Positions 1-9,062 of a stretch of 64,000 bases of DNA are shown here, piece after piece. The notes below the pieces were generated by a model. It worked only from the letters and a program-made list of their open reading frames with translations. It was not told where the DNA came from and did no database searches. The position numbers and the translations under genes are program-made. Every line of letters begins with the position of its first letter. Positions within the stretch are counted from its first letter, which is position 1. Where the stretch lies: positions 434,001 through 498,000 of the forward strand of contig CAWCEP010000006.1 of the NCBI GenBank assembly GCA_963794615.1. Direction: 5' to 3'. The stretch comes from Chersky-840 sp963794615 (GTDB lineage Bacteria; Actinomycetota; Acidimicrobiia; Acidimicrobiales; UBA8190).

Positions 1-834
1 GGCATCACCGAGCCCGATGCCGGCTCCGCCGCGACCACCATGCGGGCCCACCTCACCCCCGACGGCGACGGGTGGCGGCTCGACGCCTACAAGAACTACG
101 TCACCGGTGGCCACAAGGCGGTGGCGTGCCTGGTGTGGTGCCGGTTCCCGGGCAGCGAGGCGGGGACGGGCAAGGGCATCGGCGCCGTGGTCGTCGACCT
201 CGCCCGCGACGGCGTGAGCGTGGCCGGCACCCACCGCAAGATGGGGCTGCGGGGCTGCACCGAAGCGGAACTCGCCTTCGACGGCGTGCGCATCGAGCCC
301 ACCGACGTGCTCGTGCCCGGTGACCCCGCCGACAACAGCGGGCTCAAGACGCTGCTGGCCCACATCAATCACGAGCGCTGCGGCAACGCCGCGATGTGCG
401 TGGGTGCGGCCCAGGGCGCGCTCGAGTACGCCATGGCCTACATGCGGGACCGAAAGGTCGGCACCAAGCTGCTGTCCGAGCTCCAGGGCCTACAGTGGAA
501 GATCGCCGACATCGCCACCGAGCTCGAAGGGGCGCGCTTCCTGTTGCAGCGGGCGCTCGTGCTGGCGGGGCGGCACGGCACGCCCCCGCCGCTCGAGTCC
601 GCCATGGCCAAGATCGCCTGCAACCTCGCCGCCAAGCGGGTGTGCGACGAGGCCATCCAGCTCCTCGGAGGCTACGGCTACAGCCGGGAGTACCCCGTCG
701 AGCGCGCCTACCGCGACATCCGCGGCCTGTGCATCGGGGCCGGCACGGTCGAGATCCAGCGCAACTTCGTGGGCACGGCCCTGCTGGGCGGGCGCGTCCC
801 CCAGGGCCCGTGGTGGAAGGCCCCGCTGCGATGA
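1..834 (+). CDS. acyl-CoA dehydrogenase, 5' end outside window
   Basis: The frame is open from the first base and starts inside the family signature (TEPDAGSAATT), so the N-terminal domain lies upstream of the window; about 277 residues remain. It oxidises an acyl-CoA to the 2-enoyl-CoA using FAD. The C-terminal helical domain shows HINHERCGNAAM and GAGTVEIQRNF. The position that is the catalytic Glu in medium-chain enzymes (YEGT) is Ala here (GAGT), as in isovaleryl-CoA dehydrogenase, where the base sits in an earlier helix; the Glu of NHERC is the likely substitute. The stop overlaps the next start as ATGA, so it is the leading gene of an operon. Substrate unknown. Confidence 0.9.
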   Translation, partial: GITEPDAGSAATTMRAHLTPDGDGWRLDAYKNYVTGGHKAVACLVWCRFPGSEAGTGKGIGAVVVDLARDGVSVAGTHRKMGLRGCTEAELAFDGVRIEPTDVLVPGDPADNSGLKTLLAHINHERCGNAAMCVGAAQGALEYAMAYMRDRKVGTKLLSELQGLQWKIADIATELEGARFLLQRALVLAGRHGTPPPLESAMAKIACNLAAKRVCDEAIQLLGGYGYSREYPVERAYRDIRGLCIGAGTVEIQRNFVGTALLGGRVPQGPWWKAPLR

Positions 835-2422
835 CCGCCGACGCGAAGCGAACCGATGCGGTCACCACCGATGCGAGCGGCGCGACGGTGAAGCCCGTCG
901 CCGTCCTGGGGGTGGGGGCGGCCGCGCCCTCGCTGCGGCTCGCCGCCAAGGACGTGGGCGCGGCGTGGGGATCGGGCGGGGGCCGCGGCACCGTCGCGGT
1001 GTGCGACGCCGACGAGGACACCCTCACGCTGGCCTGGCGCGCCGCCAACGCCGCGCTCGACGCCGCGGGCATCGCGCCCGCCGAGGTGTCGGGACTGTGG
1101 TGGGGCACGGCCCGGCCCCCCTTCGCCGAGGGCCCCAGCCACCCCTTCCTGGCCACGACGTTGGGCCTCGACCGCGGCGTCGGGGGAGGCTTGGCGAGCG
1201 GGTCCCCGCACGCGGGGATGGAGGCGCTCCTCGCCGCGTGGGACGCCCTCGCCGCCGGCCACGCCCGGTACGCGCTCGTGGTGACGTCGGACGCGCTCGT
1301 GCCCGGGCTCGGCACCGCCGGGGAGTCGACGACCGGGGCCGGCGCCGCGGCCGTAGTCCTGGGCGCCATCGCCGAGGGCTCCGAGGGCCCGTCCGCCAAC
1401 GGGTCGTCCCCGCCGGCGCGATTGGTGGGGCGGGCCACGCGCGCCATGCCCGCCGTCGACCGCTACCGCGCCGACGGCGAGCGCGCCACCGGTGACGCCT
1501 ACGACCCCCGGTTGTTTCGCGAGGAGGTCTTCGTCCCGCTGCTGACCGAGACGGGACGGGGCGTCGCCGACGGCGCCGGCTCGAACCTGCGGGGGTGGGC
1601 CATCGCCGATCCCGACGGCAAGCTCGGCTCCGCCGTGGCGAAACGACTGGGTGCACCCCTGGCCTCGGCGCCGGTCTTCGCCGCCCTCGGGGACACCGGA
1701 GCGGCCGCCGCGCTGCTCGGCCTCGTCCACGCCAGTGCCGACGAGCGGCGACCGGCCGGTTGGGCGCCATCGGGTACGGCGGGGGGCGCGCCACCGCCGT
1801 CGTGGTCGACGCGGCGCGGGCCGTGCCCGGTGCGGTCACCGTCGACATGCTCGGCCCGGGACGCCAGGTCGCCTACGCCGAGGCGCTGCGGGCCCGGGGC
1901 CAGCTCGAGCCCATGGCCGACCCCATCGAGATGGGCCTGCCCCCGGGGGGAGCCGCCTTCGTGCGGGGCAATCCCGAGATGCTCGGGCTCTTCGGGGCGC
2001 GGTGCCTGGACTGCGCGACGATCTCCACGCCGCCGTCGATCCACCCCACCTGCACCGGGTGCGGCGGGGACCGGCTCGAGGTCGTCCCGTTGGCGCGCCA
2101 GGGCCGGGTCGAGACCTTCGTGGTGAACCAGACCATGCCGCCGCCCTTCCAGGCCCCGCTGCCGCTGGTCGTCATCGACCTCGAGGACGGCGCCCGGCTC
2201 ATGGTGCAGGGATCGCCCGCCGACGCCGCCGAGCTCGCCGTCGGTGACGTCGTCACGTTGTCGTTGCGGCGCTACGCGCTCGAGCGCGGCATCCCGGTCT
2301 ACGGGTACAAGGCGTTCCGGGTCGCCGACACCGGAGCGGAGGGCGGACCGGGCCGCGGGGCGCGCGCCGGCGCCACGGTAGGTTCGGGACAGGACCGCAG
2401 CGGCAAGGAGGGTGGCGCATGA
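831..2422 (+). CDS. thiolase-fold (HMG-CoA synthase/KAS III-like) protein fused to DUF35, frameshifted
   Basis: Two parts can be read. The N-terminal ~310 residues resemble the HMG-CoA synthase/KAS III fold (VAVLGVGAAAPS start; TSDALVPGLG; ESTTGAGAAAVVLG). The C-terminal ~190 residues are a DUF35 module: a zinc ribbon with CLDC and CTGC pairs and an OB-fold (VETFVVNQTMPPPF; LPLVVIDLEDGARLMVQG). The frame breaks near 1750-1765, where one base seems missing, and resumes at GRLGAIGYGGGRATAVVV. The segment where family members carry the nucleophilic Cys reads SGSPHAGMEAL, with no Cys, so ordinary condensation chemistry is doubtful. DUF35 proteins usually partner thiolases, and a thiolase gene follows with ATGA overlap. 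The role is inferred. Confidence 0.72.
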
Positions 2423-3595
2423 GCTGGAACAAGGTCGCCGTCGTCGGGGCCGGGCTCATCAAGATGGGTGAGCTCTTCGAGCAGAGCTACGAGCAGATGG
2501 CGGCGGGCGCCTTCTCCGCCGCGCTCGGCGAGCGTCGACAAGAGGCTCGACAAGTCGGCCGTCGACGCCGTGATCGTCGCCACCCAGCGGGGCAGCCTGT
2601 GGGGCCAGGAGGGCATCGGGGGCAACACCGTGCCGAGCGCCATCGGCCTCTCCGGGGTGGCGTGCACCCGAGTGGAGAACGCGTGCCCGTCGGGATCCGA
2701 CGCCTTCCGGATCGGCGCCATGGTGGTGGCGAGCGGCGTGCACGACGTCGTGCTCGTCATCGGCGTGGAGAAGATGCGGGACAAGTCGACCCAGGAGGGC
2801 CTGCTCGCCCGGGCCGCGGCCGGACACCCCCTCTACAACCGGGGTGAGACCGCACCGGTGTTGTTCGCGCCCTTCGCCACCCGTCACATGCACGAGTTCG
2901 GCACCACGCCGGAGATGCTGGCGTCGGTGGCGGTGAAGAACCATCACAACGGGTGCCTCGATCCCTATGCGCACTTCCAGAGCGAGATCACCGTCGAGCA
3001 GGTCCTCGCCTCACCGATGGTGTGCAGCCCGCTGCGGTTGCTCGACTGCTGCCCCCAGACCGACGGTGCCGCCGCGATCCTCCTCACCTCGGCGGCGCGC
3101 GCCCACGAGTTCACGGACAAGCCCGTCTACGTGGCCGGGTTCGGGGTGGCCACCGATCATCCCTATCTGCACGAGAAGTCGAGCTTCGTGGGCCTCCCCG
3201 CCACCACGCTGGCCTCGGGGCGCGCCTACGAGATGGCCGGCGTAGGGCCCCGCGACCTCGACATGGCCGAGGTGCACGACTGCTTCACCATCACCGAGAT
3301 CCTCGACATCGAGGACCTGGGCTTCGTGGAGAAGGGCAAGGGCGGCCCGGCGTCGCTCGAGGGCGAGACCGCCCTCGACGGCCGGATCCCCGTGAATCCC
3401 TCGGGAGGCCTCCTCGCCAAGGGTCATCCCATCGGTGCCACCGGCATCGCCCAGCTCACCGAGTGCTGGTGGCAGCTGCGGGAGGAGGCGGGCGAGCGCC
3501 AGGTGGCCATCCGCCAGGGATTCGCGCTCCAGCACAACGTGGGCGGACGGGGCTCGGGCGTGTCGGTCGTGAACATCCTCACCCGCAACCCCTGA
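2419..3595 (+). CDS. SCP-x-type thiolase (acetyl-CoA acetyltransferase family), frameshifted
   Basis: Thiolase of about 391 residues that would cleave a 3-oxoacyl-CoA with free CoA. It begins MSWNKVAVVGAGLIKMG. The nucleophilic Cys is in VENACPSGSDAF; the conserved VHDCFTITE and the catalytic His in AKGHPIGATG are present. The C-terminal loop that carries a second Cys in classical thiolases reads NVGGRGSGV, as in SCP-x relatives. The frame breaks near 2530-2545, where GAFSAALGE in the first frame continues as VDKRLDKSAVDAV in the second; one extra base explains it. It overlaps the preceding fusion protein by ATGA, so the two are probably translated together and form a complex. Confidence 0.82.
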
Positions 3596-3817
3596 GCCGG
3601 AGGGAACCAGGCCAAGGCCCATGGGGGCCTCGAGGCCATGGCCCTGTTCGCCGAGATCGAGCGGCTGGGTTCGGCGGGAACGGTCCTGTTCAGCCGACGG
3701 GCCAGCCTGGGCACCGCATGGCGCTCGAAACCGCGCCGCTCCTCCGCCACAGCGGCTGAACGCGCATCCCCGGGAGGCAAACTCTGGGGGCCCTTCCGAA
3801 GAGAACGGAGAATCGTG

Positions 3818-4252
3818 ATGCCGCTCGAAGGAACCTACGAACCCAGCGCCTGGGCTCCCGTCGCCGACCAGGTGGCGTTGTACGAAGCCACCGACGGCAG
3901 AGAGGGAGACACCCTCGAGGGGAAGCCCGTCGTGATCCTCACCACCCGGGGCCGTCGCAGTGGTGCCCTTCGCAAGACCCCCCTCATGCGCGTGGAGCAC
4001 GACGGCCGCTACGTGGTGGTGGCGTCGATGGGCGGGGCACCGCAGCATCCGGTGTGGTACCTCAACCTTGTGGCCGATCCTCACGTCACGCTCCAGGACC
4101 ACGCCAAGGTCCTCGATCTCCGGGCCCGCGCCGCCACCCCGGAGGAGCGCGCCGAGTGGTGGCCGGTAGCCACCGCGGCGTGGCCCGCCTACGACGACTA
4201 CCAGAAGAACACGACTCGCCAGATCCCGGTGGTCATCCTCGAGCCTGCCTAA
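3818..4252 (+). CDS. deazaflavin (F420)-dependent nitroreductase-family oxidoreductase (DDN-like)
   Basis: A 144-residue protein of the small split-barrel family that uses reduced F420 in actinobacteria. Diagnostic stretches are VVILTTRGRRSGALRKTPL, VASMGGAPQHPVWYLNL and DPHVTLQ. Length and motif order fit a full DDN-type protein. The start is ATG 3818; an in-frame GTG sits directly before it at 3815. GGAGA lies just upstream. The preceding 222 bases hold no convincing gene but are rich in short GGCC and CCATGG palindromes around 3611-3650. It converges on the SDR that ends at 4278. The F420 link supports an actinobacterial host; the substrate is not predictable. Confidence 0.85.
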   Translation: MPLEGTYEPSAWAPVADQVALYEATDGREGDTLEGKPVVILTTRGRRSGALRKTPLMRVEHDGRYVVVASMGGAPQHPVWYLNLVADPHVTLQDHAKVLDLRARAATPEERAEWWPVATAAWPAYDDYQKNTTRQIPVVILEPA

Positions 4253-4277
4253 CGCGTGCGGAGCCGCGTGCGGTGGT

Positions 4278-5174
4278 TCAGCTCCCGTCCTTCTTCCCGA
4301 GCAACGGGTGGGCCGGCATCCCGACGGGCTGGAGATGCTGACCGAGCACCTCGTGGAAGTGCTCGGCGAGCTCGGCCGGCGTCCATCCACCGTCTCGCCA
4401 CATCGCGGCGACCTGTCGAGGTGTCTGGAAGATGGTGTAGGCGTACCCGGTGCGCCCGAGCACCTGGCCGTTCACGTAGCCGGCCTGTTCCGACGCCAGG
4501 AAGGCGACGAGCGGCGCGTTGAGGGCGGGGTCCTGGTCGGGAGGGGCATCGGCCCCGCCGAAGAGGTTCTCGGTCATGCGGGTGAGCCCGGCCGGTGCCA
4601 CCGCGTTGGCGGTGATGCCGTACTTGCCGAGCTCGAGGGCCCAGACGAAGGTCATGCCCATGATGGCGGCCTTGGCGGCGCCGTAGTTGCTCTGGCCGAA
4701 ATTGCCCCGGAGGCCGGCCGACGACGTGATGTTGACGATCCGACCGTACCCGGCCTCCCGCATGTGCACGGCGGCGTGGCGGGTGCAGTTGAACGTGCCC
4801 TTCTGGTGCACCGCCACGACGGCGTCGTAGTCCTCCGAGGTCATCTTGACCAGGGTGCGATCTCGCACGATGCCGGCGTTGTTCACCACGATGTCGATCG
4901 ACCCGAAGGTGTCGACGGCCTGGGCGATGATGCGCCCCGCGGCGTCGAAGTCGGCCACCGACTCCCCGTTGGGGACGGCCTTCCCCCCTCTGTCCTCGAT
5001 GAGCCGGCACGTCTCGGCGGCCGGGCCCTGGGCGGTGCCGGCACCGTCGAGCGTGGTCCCGAGGTCGTTCACGACGACGCGGGCACCCTCCGATGCGAGA
5101 CAGAGGGCGATCTCGCGCCCGATGCCCCCGCCCGCCCCGGTGACCACCGCCACCCTGTCTTCGAGCAATCCCAT
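4278..5174 (-). CDS. short-chain dehydrogenase/reductase, 3-hydroxyacyl-CoA dehydrogenase-like
   Basis: A 298-residue SDR. The cofactor loop is TGAGGGIGREIA, followed by VNDLG, the structural NNAG in VNNAGIVRDRTL, the catalytic Ser in NITSSAGLRG and the YxxxK pair in SNYGAAKAAI. Asp in VVNDLG suggests NAD(H). The long C-terminal segment after residue 240 is usual in hydroxyacyl-CoA dehydrogenases of the multifunctional-enzyme type 2 kind. It is the last gene of the ABC-importer operon, 21 bases after livF, so it probably oxidises a hydroxyacyl-CoA made from the imported compound. It is similar in layout to the SDR at 54639-55566. Confidence 0.85.
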   Translation of the reverse strand: MGLLEDRVAVVTGAGGGIGREIALCLASEGARVVVNDLGTTLDGAGTAQGPAAETCRLIEDRGGKAVPNGESVADFDAAGRIIAQAVDTFGSIDIVVNNAGIVRDRTLVKMTSEDYDAVVAVHQKGTFNCTRHAAVHMREAGYGRIVNITSSAGLRGNFGQSNYGAAKAAIMGMTFVWALELGKYGITANAVAPAGLTRMTENLFGGADAPPDQDPALNAPLVAFLASEQAGYVNGQVLGRTGYAYTIFQTPRQVAAMWRDGGWTPAELAEHFHEVLGQHLQPVGMPAHPLLGKKDGS

Positions 5175-5195
5175 CCCGTCGGTCCTCGCTCTCGA

Positions 5196-6146
5196 TCAGT
5201 TCGAACTGGGGAAATTCGGGCCCACCACCCACAGGTCCGAAGGGTGGCTGGTGCCCGCCGGTGGGCCACTCGGTGCCGGTGCGGGGGGCTGTGCAGGTTG
5301 TGGCGTGCCGGCGGGACGAGCCGCCGGCACGGTGCCGGCGACCGTGCCCGGGACAGTTCCGGCCACAGTGCCCGGCGCAGCCCGATGGGGTCGGGGCCCG
5401 ACGCCGTTCGACGACGCCGGCACCAATCCGTTGGTGGCCGCGCCCCCGAGCATGTGGGCCTCGAGGGTCGCGCGGGCGTCGCGGGCCGGCCCCTCCCACG
5501 CCACCGCACCCTTCACGAGGAGGACGGCCCGGTCGGCGATGGCGAGCACCCGGTCGACCTGCTGCTCGACGACGAGGAGCGCGCATCCCTGTCGGTGGAT
5601 GGCGACGAGCCCGTCGTAGACCTGGTCCACGATGACCGGCGCCAGCCCGAGCGACAGCTCGTCCACGATGAGGAGCTTGGGCGGGACGGCGAGCACCTTG
5701 GCGAGCGACAGGATCCGTTGCTGGCCACCCGACAGCGTGCCCCCCAGTTGCCGGCGTCGCTCGGCCAGGACCGGGAACGCCTGGTAGGCGCGCTCGAGCG
5801 CCTCGGGGGTCCCCTTGCGTCCCGCCCGGTGGCTGAACGACACGGTGAGGTTCTCCTCCACACTGAGCGACGAGAAGATGGCGCGGCCCTCGGGCACGTG
5901 CACCATGCCCAGCCGGGCGATGCGGTGGGCCGCCCACCGGGTGACGTCCTGACCCTCGAACCGGATGGTGCCGCTGCTGACGGGAACGAGGCCGGACGCG
6001 ACCCGGGCCAGTGTCGACTTGCCGGCCCCGTTCGAACCGACCAGCGCGATGATCCCGTTCTCCGGGACCGAGAGCGTCACCCCGAACAGGGCGCGGTACG
6101 TGCTGTAGGCCGCGGACACATTGTCGAGCTCGAGGATGTCGCTCAT
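5196..6146 (-). CDS. livF: branched-chain-amino-acid-type ABC transporter ATPase, LivF-like
   Basis: ATPase subunit of a HAAT-family importer, acting at the inner face of the membrane. The Walker A loop is GSNGAGKSTL, the signature motif LSGGQQRI and Walker B LLIVDELSLGLAP; VPEGRAIF is typical of LivF. The ATPase domain ends near residue 235, the usual length. A further ~80 residues form a low-complexity tail of Gly, Thr, Val, Pro and Ala encoded by a 12-bp tandem repeat, which is not part of the family. Its start overlaps the end of livG by ATGA. The exact ligand cannot be read from the sequence. Confidence 0.9.
   Translation of the reverse strand: MSDILELDNVSAAYSTYRALFGVTLSVPENGIIALVGSNGAGKSTLARVASGLVPVSSGTIRFEGQDVTRWAAHRIARLGMVHVPEGRAIFSSLSVEENLTVSFSHRAGRKGTPEALERAYQAFPVLAERRRQLGGTLSGGQQRILSLAKVLAVPPKLLIVDELSLGLAPVIVDQVYDGLVAIHRQGCALLVVEQQVDRVLAIADRAVLLVKGAVAWEGPARDARATLEAHMLGGAATNGLVPASSNGVGPRPHRAAPGTVAGTVPGTVAGTVPAARPAGTPQPAQPPAPAPSGPPAGTSHPSDLWVVGPNFPSSN
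5326..5373 (-). repeat. four 12-bp units inside the livF 3' end
   Basis: Four consecutive 12-bp units (GGCACGGTGCCG, then GCGACCGTGCCC, GGGACAGTTCCG and GCCACAGTGCCC) encode an alternating GTVA/GTVP tetrapeptide on the minus strand. They lie in the non-conserved C-terminal tail of the LivF-like ATPase. Unit divergence at third positions suggests the array is not brand new. Confidence 0.8.
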
Positions 6147-6970
6147 GCCGAGCGCCCCAGATAGGCCCGACGCACCTCGGGATCGGCCACCACCGATTCG
6201 AAGCTCCCCTCGGCGATGATCTCGCCCACATCGAGCACCACGACCCGGTCGACGGCGGTCCGCACCATCTCCATGTCGTGCTCGACGAGCAGGACGGCCA
6301 TGCCGCGGTCGCGCTGCACGCCCCGCAACACGCCCGCCAAGGCGGCCGTCTCGCTGATGTCGAGCCCCGAGGACGGCTCGTCCGCCATGAGCAGGCGGGG
6401 CTCACCGCACAGGGCACGGCCCAGTTCGACGAGCCGGCAATGACCCAGGCTGAGCGCGGCGACGGGCACGTCGGCCATCTCGGTCAATCCCACGAGGTCG
6501 AGGATCTCCTCGACGTGGGCGAGCTCGTCGGGCTTGGGCTTACCCATGTTCAACAGGTCTTTCCACAGCGCCCCGTCGCCTCGTCGAGCCCGCTCGGCCA
6601 CCATCATGTGGTCGCGCACCGACAGCTCGGGGAACACCTCGACGCGTTGGAAAGTGCGGCGGATCCCAAGCCTCGCTCGCAGGTGGGCGGGCATGTGGTC
6701 GAGGACGTGCCCGTCGAAGACCACGGTGCCGCTGCTCGGATTGAGCTGGCCGCACATGCAGTTGAACAGCGTCGTCTTCCCCGCACCGTTGGGGCCCACC
6801 AGGCCGACGGCTTCGCCCGCGGCGACGGCGACCGACACGTCCTTGAGCGCGGCGACCCCACCGAAGCGGATCGAGATCGAGCGGGCGTCGAGCAGCGGCG
6901 CGGCGCCGTCGGAGCCGAGCGCGCCGAACGCGGGTGCCGACGCCGCCATGCCCACCGACAGGTCAGCCAC
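6143..6970 (-). CDS. livG: branched-chain-amino-acid-type ABC transporter ATPase, LivG-like
   Basis: A 275-residue ATPase with Walker A GPNGAGKTTLF, RTFQRVEVF (Q-loop region), Walker B LLMADEPSSGLD and the H-loop VEHDMEMV. The signature motif reads LSLGHCRLVELG: Gln of the usual LSxGQ is replaced by His, which is uncommon though tolerated in some ABC proteins. About 25 extra residues precede the domain, so a later start is possible. It overlaps livHM (6963) and livF (6146) by a few bases, so all three are translationally coupled. It pairs with LivF as the heterodimeric motor. Confidence 0.9.
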   Translation of the reverse strand: MADLSVGMAASAPAFGALGSDGAAPLLDARSISIRFGGVAALKDVSVAVAAGEAVGLVGPNGAGKTTLFNCMCGQLNPSSGTVVFDGHVLDHMPAHLRARLGIRRTFQRVEVFPELSVRDHMMVAERARRGDGALWKDLLNMGKPKPDELAHVEEILDLVGLTEMADVPVAALSLGHCRLVELGRALCGEPRLLMADEPSSGLDISETAALAGVLRGVQRDRGMAVLLVEHDMEMVRTAVDRVVVLDVGEIIAEGSFESVVADPEVRRAYLGRSA

Positions 6971-9014
6971 CGAACGGCTTTCCCGTCACGCCCAGCGCCG
7001 GGACCGCGTCGCGGTACCCCTCCATCGAACCGGGGGTGCCGGTGGCGGACGGCCCTGCCTTGCGGGCCCGTCGGGCGTCGTAGACGCTGAAGAGCTTGCT
7101 CACGCGCACCATCCACCGGCTCTTCTGGTACTCGACGATGCCCTCGGGATGCGCCGCGTAGGTCATGGCACCAATGGCGAACCCGATGGGCAGGATGCCG
7201 CCGAAGCGCGCCGGCAGGTACAGGGTGATCAGGAGCTGGATGACGGCGAACCCCATCGCAGCCTGGATGGCTCCCTCGATGGTCCGGGACCCGGTGGTGA
7301 GCACGGCCACCACGAAGACGAGCGAGAAGACGTAGCCGAACTGTTCAGCGTTGACCTGTTTCAGGACCGTTCCGTACAGGGCGCCGCCGAACCCCGCCAG
7401 GCCGGCCGACATGGCGAAGACCGTGAGCCGGGCCGTCCGCAGGCTGATGCCCATGCTGGCGGCGGCGACGGGGCTCCCCCGCATGGCGGCCAGGTACCGT
7501 CCGACGGTCCCCCGTTGCACCAGCAGGACGAGCACGCACACGAGCGCCAAGGCCACGAAACACAGCATCAGGAACGTCCGGTCGGAGCTGAAATTGAACG
7601 ACCCCAGCACGGGACGTGGGATGGTCACCCCGGCGTACCCTCCCCCTGACCACGAGTAACCGAAGAGTGTCTGGTCACAGAACAGGGCGAAGGTGAGCGT
7701 CACGAGCGCCAGCAACAGGCCCGACACCCGGATGGCCACCAGGGCCACGACGGTCCCGATCGCCGCCGCCAGCAGGCCCCCCACCACGGCGCCGAGGAGC
7801 ACGGGCAGGCCCAGGTGTTGGGCGAACTGGCCGGCCGCGAAGGCGCCGATGCCGGCGAAGGCGGCCTGGCACAGCGACAGCTGTCCGCTCATGCCGGTGA
7901 TGAGCGTGATCGAGAGGAAGACGATCGAGAGGCACAGGCCCTCGTCGAAGGCGGTGACGTAGTAGCCGGGCACCCAGGTCACGCTCGACGCCAGGAAGGC
8001 CACCACCAACAACCAGAAACCGACACGGGTCGGCACTTCCAGGCGGCGGTCACGTATCGACACCGACGGTGGGGCCGGCGGGGGGTCGGCCGCCGCCAAC
8101 GGGTCCGAGCTCAGCTCGAGCTGACGCAGGCCGGGGTTGAGCAGGAGCGTGCCCACGAGCACCACGAAGGGGAAGGCGGGCACGACGGTCTGGGCCAGCA
8201 CGCCGCCGGTGGGCAGATATCCGGCCAGGAGGTTCTCGACGACGCCGAGTCCGATGCCCGCGGCGAGGGCGATGGGGAGCGATCGCATGCTCGCCACCGA
8301 CGCCGCGGTGAGACCGGCGACGAGCAACGCGGTGTACTGCAGGGGATCGGTGGGCTGCAGCGACGCCGTGAGGGGGAGCAACAGGACGCCGGCCAGGCCG
8401 GCCAGCATGCTCGACACGGCCCATGCGCCCGCCGCGACCCGGGGGGCGTTGATCCCCTCGAGCTGCGACATGCGACGGCTCTCGACCACGGCGCGCATCT
8501 GCAGGCCGATGCTGGTCCAGCGGAACATGGCCACCACGGCCGCCGCCACCACGACGGTGATGACGGTGGTGGTGACCTCACCGCCGTTGATGGGCGTCGA
8601 GAAGATGTGGAAATAGACGTGGTTGGGGTTGAGCCAGAGGTTGGGCGGGTTCAGTCGCTGTGCATTGCCGAAGAAGATCGGCAGCGCCTGGGGGATGGCG
8701 ATGAGCAGCGCCAACGACGACACGAGCTTGGCCGTCGTCGAGGCGGTGGGGATGTGGCGGAACAGGAACCGGTCGAGGGCGAGACCGAGCAAGGGGGAGA
8801 ACACCAGCACCGACAGCACGAAGGCGATCCCCACGGGGAGGTGATTGGTCTTCACCAGGAGGTCGAAGATGAACGCGGCCACGAAGGCCTGGGCCCCGAA
8901 GGCCAGATTGAACACCCCGGTGGCCCGGAACGTCAGCACCAGGCCCACCGCCATGAGGGCGTAGTTGCACCCGTAGGGGATGCCCGGGATCGCGTAGCTC
9001 AGGAAATGGCTCAT
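6963..9014 (-). CDS. fused LivH-LivM permease of an HAAT-type ABC importer
   Basis: A 683-residue membrane protein holding both permease subunits in one chain. Residues ~1-300 are LivH-like (GIPYGCNYALMAVGLVL; LTFRATGVFNLAFGAQA); residues ~330-640 are LivM-like (ITLITGMSGQLSLCQAAFAG; AAMRGSPVAAASMGI; FGGALYG). Many hydrophobic helices are visible in both halves, joined by a short charged linker near 305-330. LivH and LivM are normally separate genes, but fusions occur in actinobacteria. It sits between the substrate-binding lipoprotein (48-base gap) and the ATPases. The ~45-residue polar C-terminus is cytoplasmic tail of no known role. Confidence 0.9.
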   Translation of the reverse strand: MSHFLSYAIPGIPYGCNYALMAVGLVLTFRATGVFNLAFGAQAFVAAFIFDLLVKTNHLPVGIAFVLSVLVFSPLLGLALDRFLFRHIPTASTTAKLVSSLALLIAIPQALPIFFGNAQRLNPPNLWLNPNHVYFHIFSTPINGGEVTTTVITVVVAAAVVAMFRWTSIGLQMRAVVESRRMSQLEGINAPRVAAGAWAVSSMLAGLAGVLLLPLTASLQPTDPLQYTALLVAGLTAASVASMRSLPIALAAGIGLGVVENLLAGYLPTGGVLAQTVVPAFPFVVLVGTLLLNPGLRQLELSSDPLAAADPPPAPPSVSIRDRRLEVPTRVGFWLLVVAFLASSVTWVPGYYVTAFDEGLCLSIVFLSITLITGMSGQLSLCQAAFAGIGAFAAGQFAQHLGLPVLLGAVVGGLLAAAIGTVVALVAIRVSGLLLALVTLTFALFCDQTLFGYSWSGGGYAGVTIPRPVLGSFNFSSDRTFLMLCFVALALVCVLVLLVQRGTVGRYLAAMRGSPVAAASMGISLRTARLTVFAMSAGLAGFGGALYGTVLKQVNAEQFGYVFSLVFVVAVLTTGSRTIEGAIQAAMGFAVIQLLITLYLPARFGGILPIGFAIGAMTYAAHPEGIVEYQKSRWMVRVSKLFSVYDARRARKAGPSATGTPGSMEGYRDAVPALGVTGKPFGG

Positions 9015-9062
9015 GGTCCCCCCGGACCCATGGCGTTCACCGGATCGGCAATCCGCTGCGGA

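Noticed and set aside
3596..3817. Small gene upstream of the F420-type oxidoreductase (in-frame from 3638)
   Set aside because: The extra ~60 residues show no family resemblance and the conserved protein begins at 3818 with its own ribosome-binding site.
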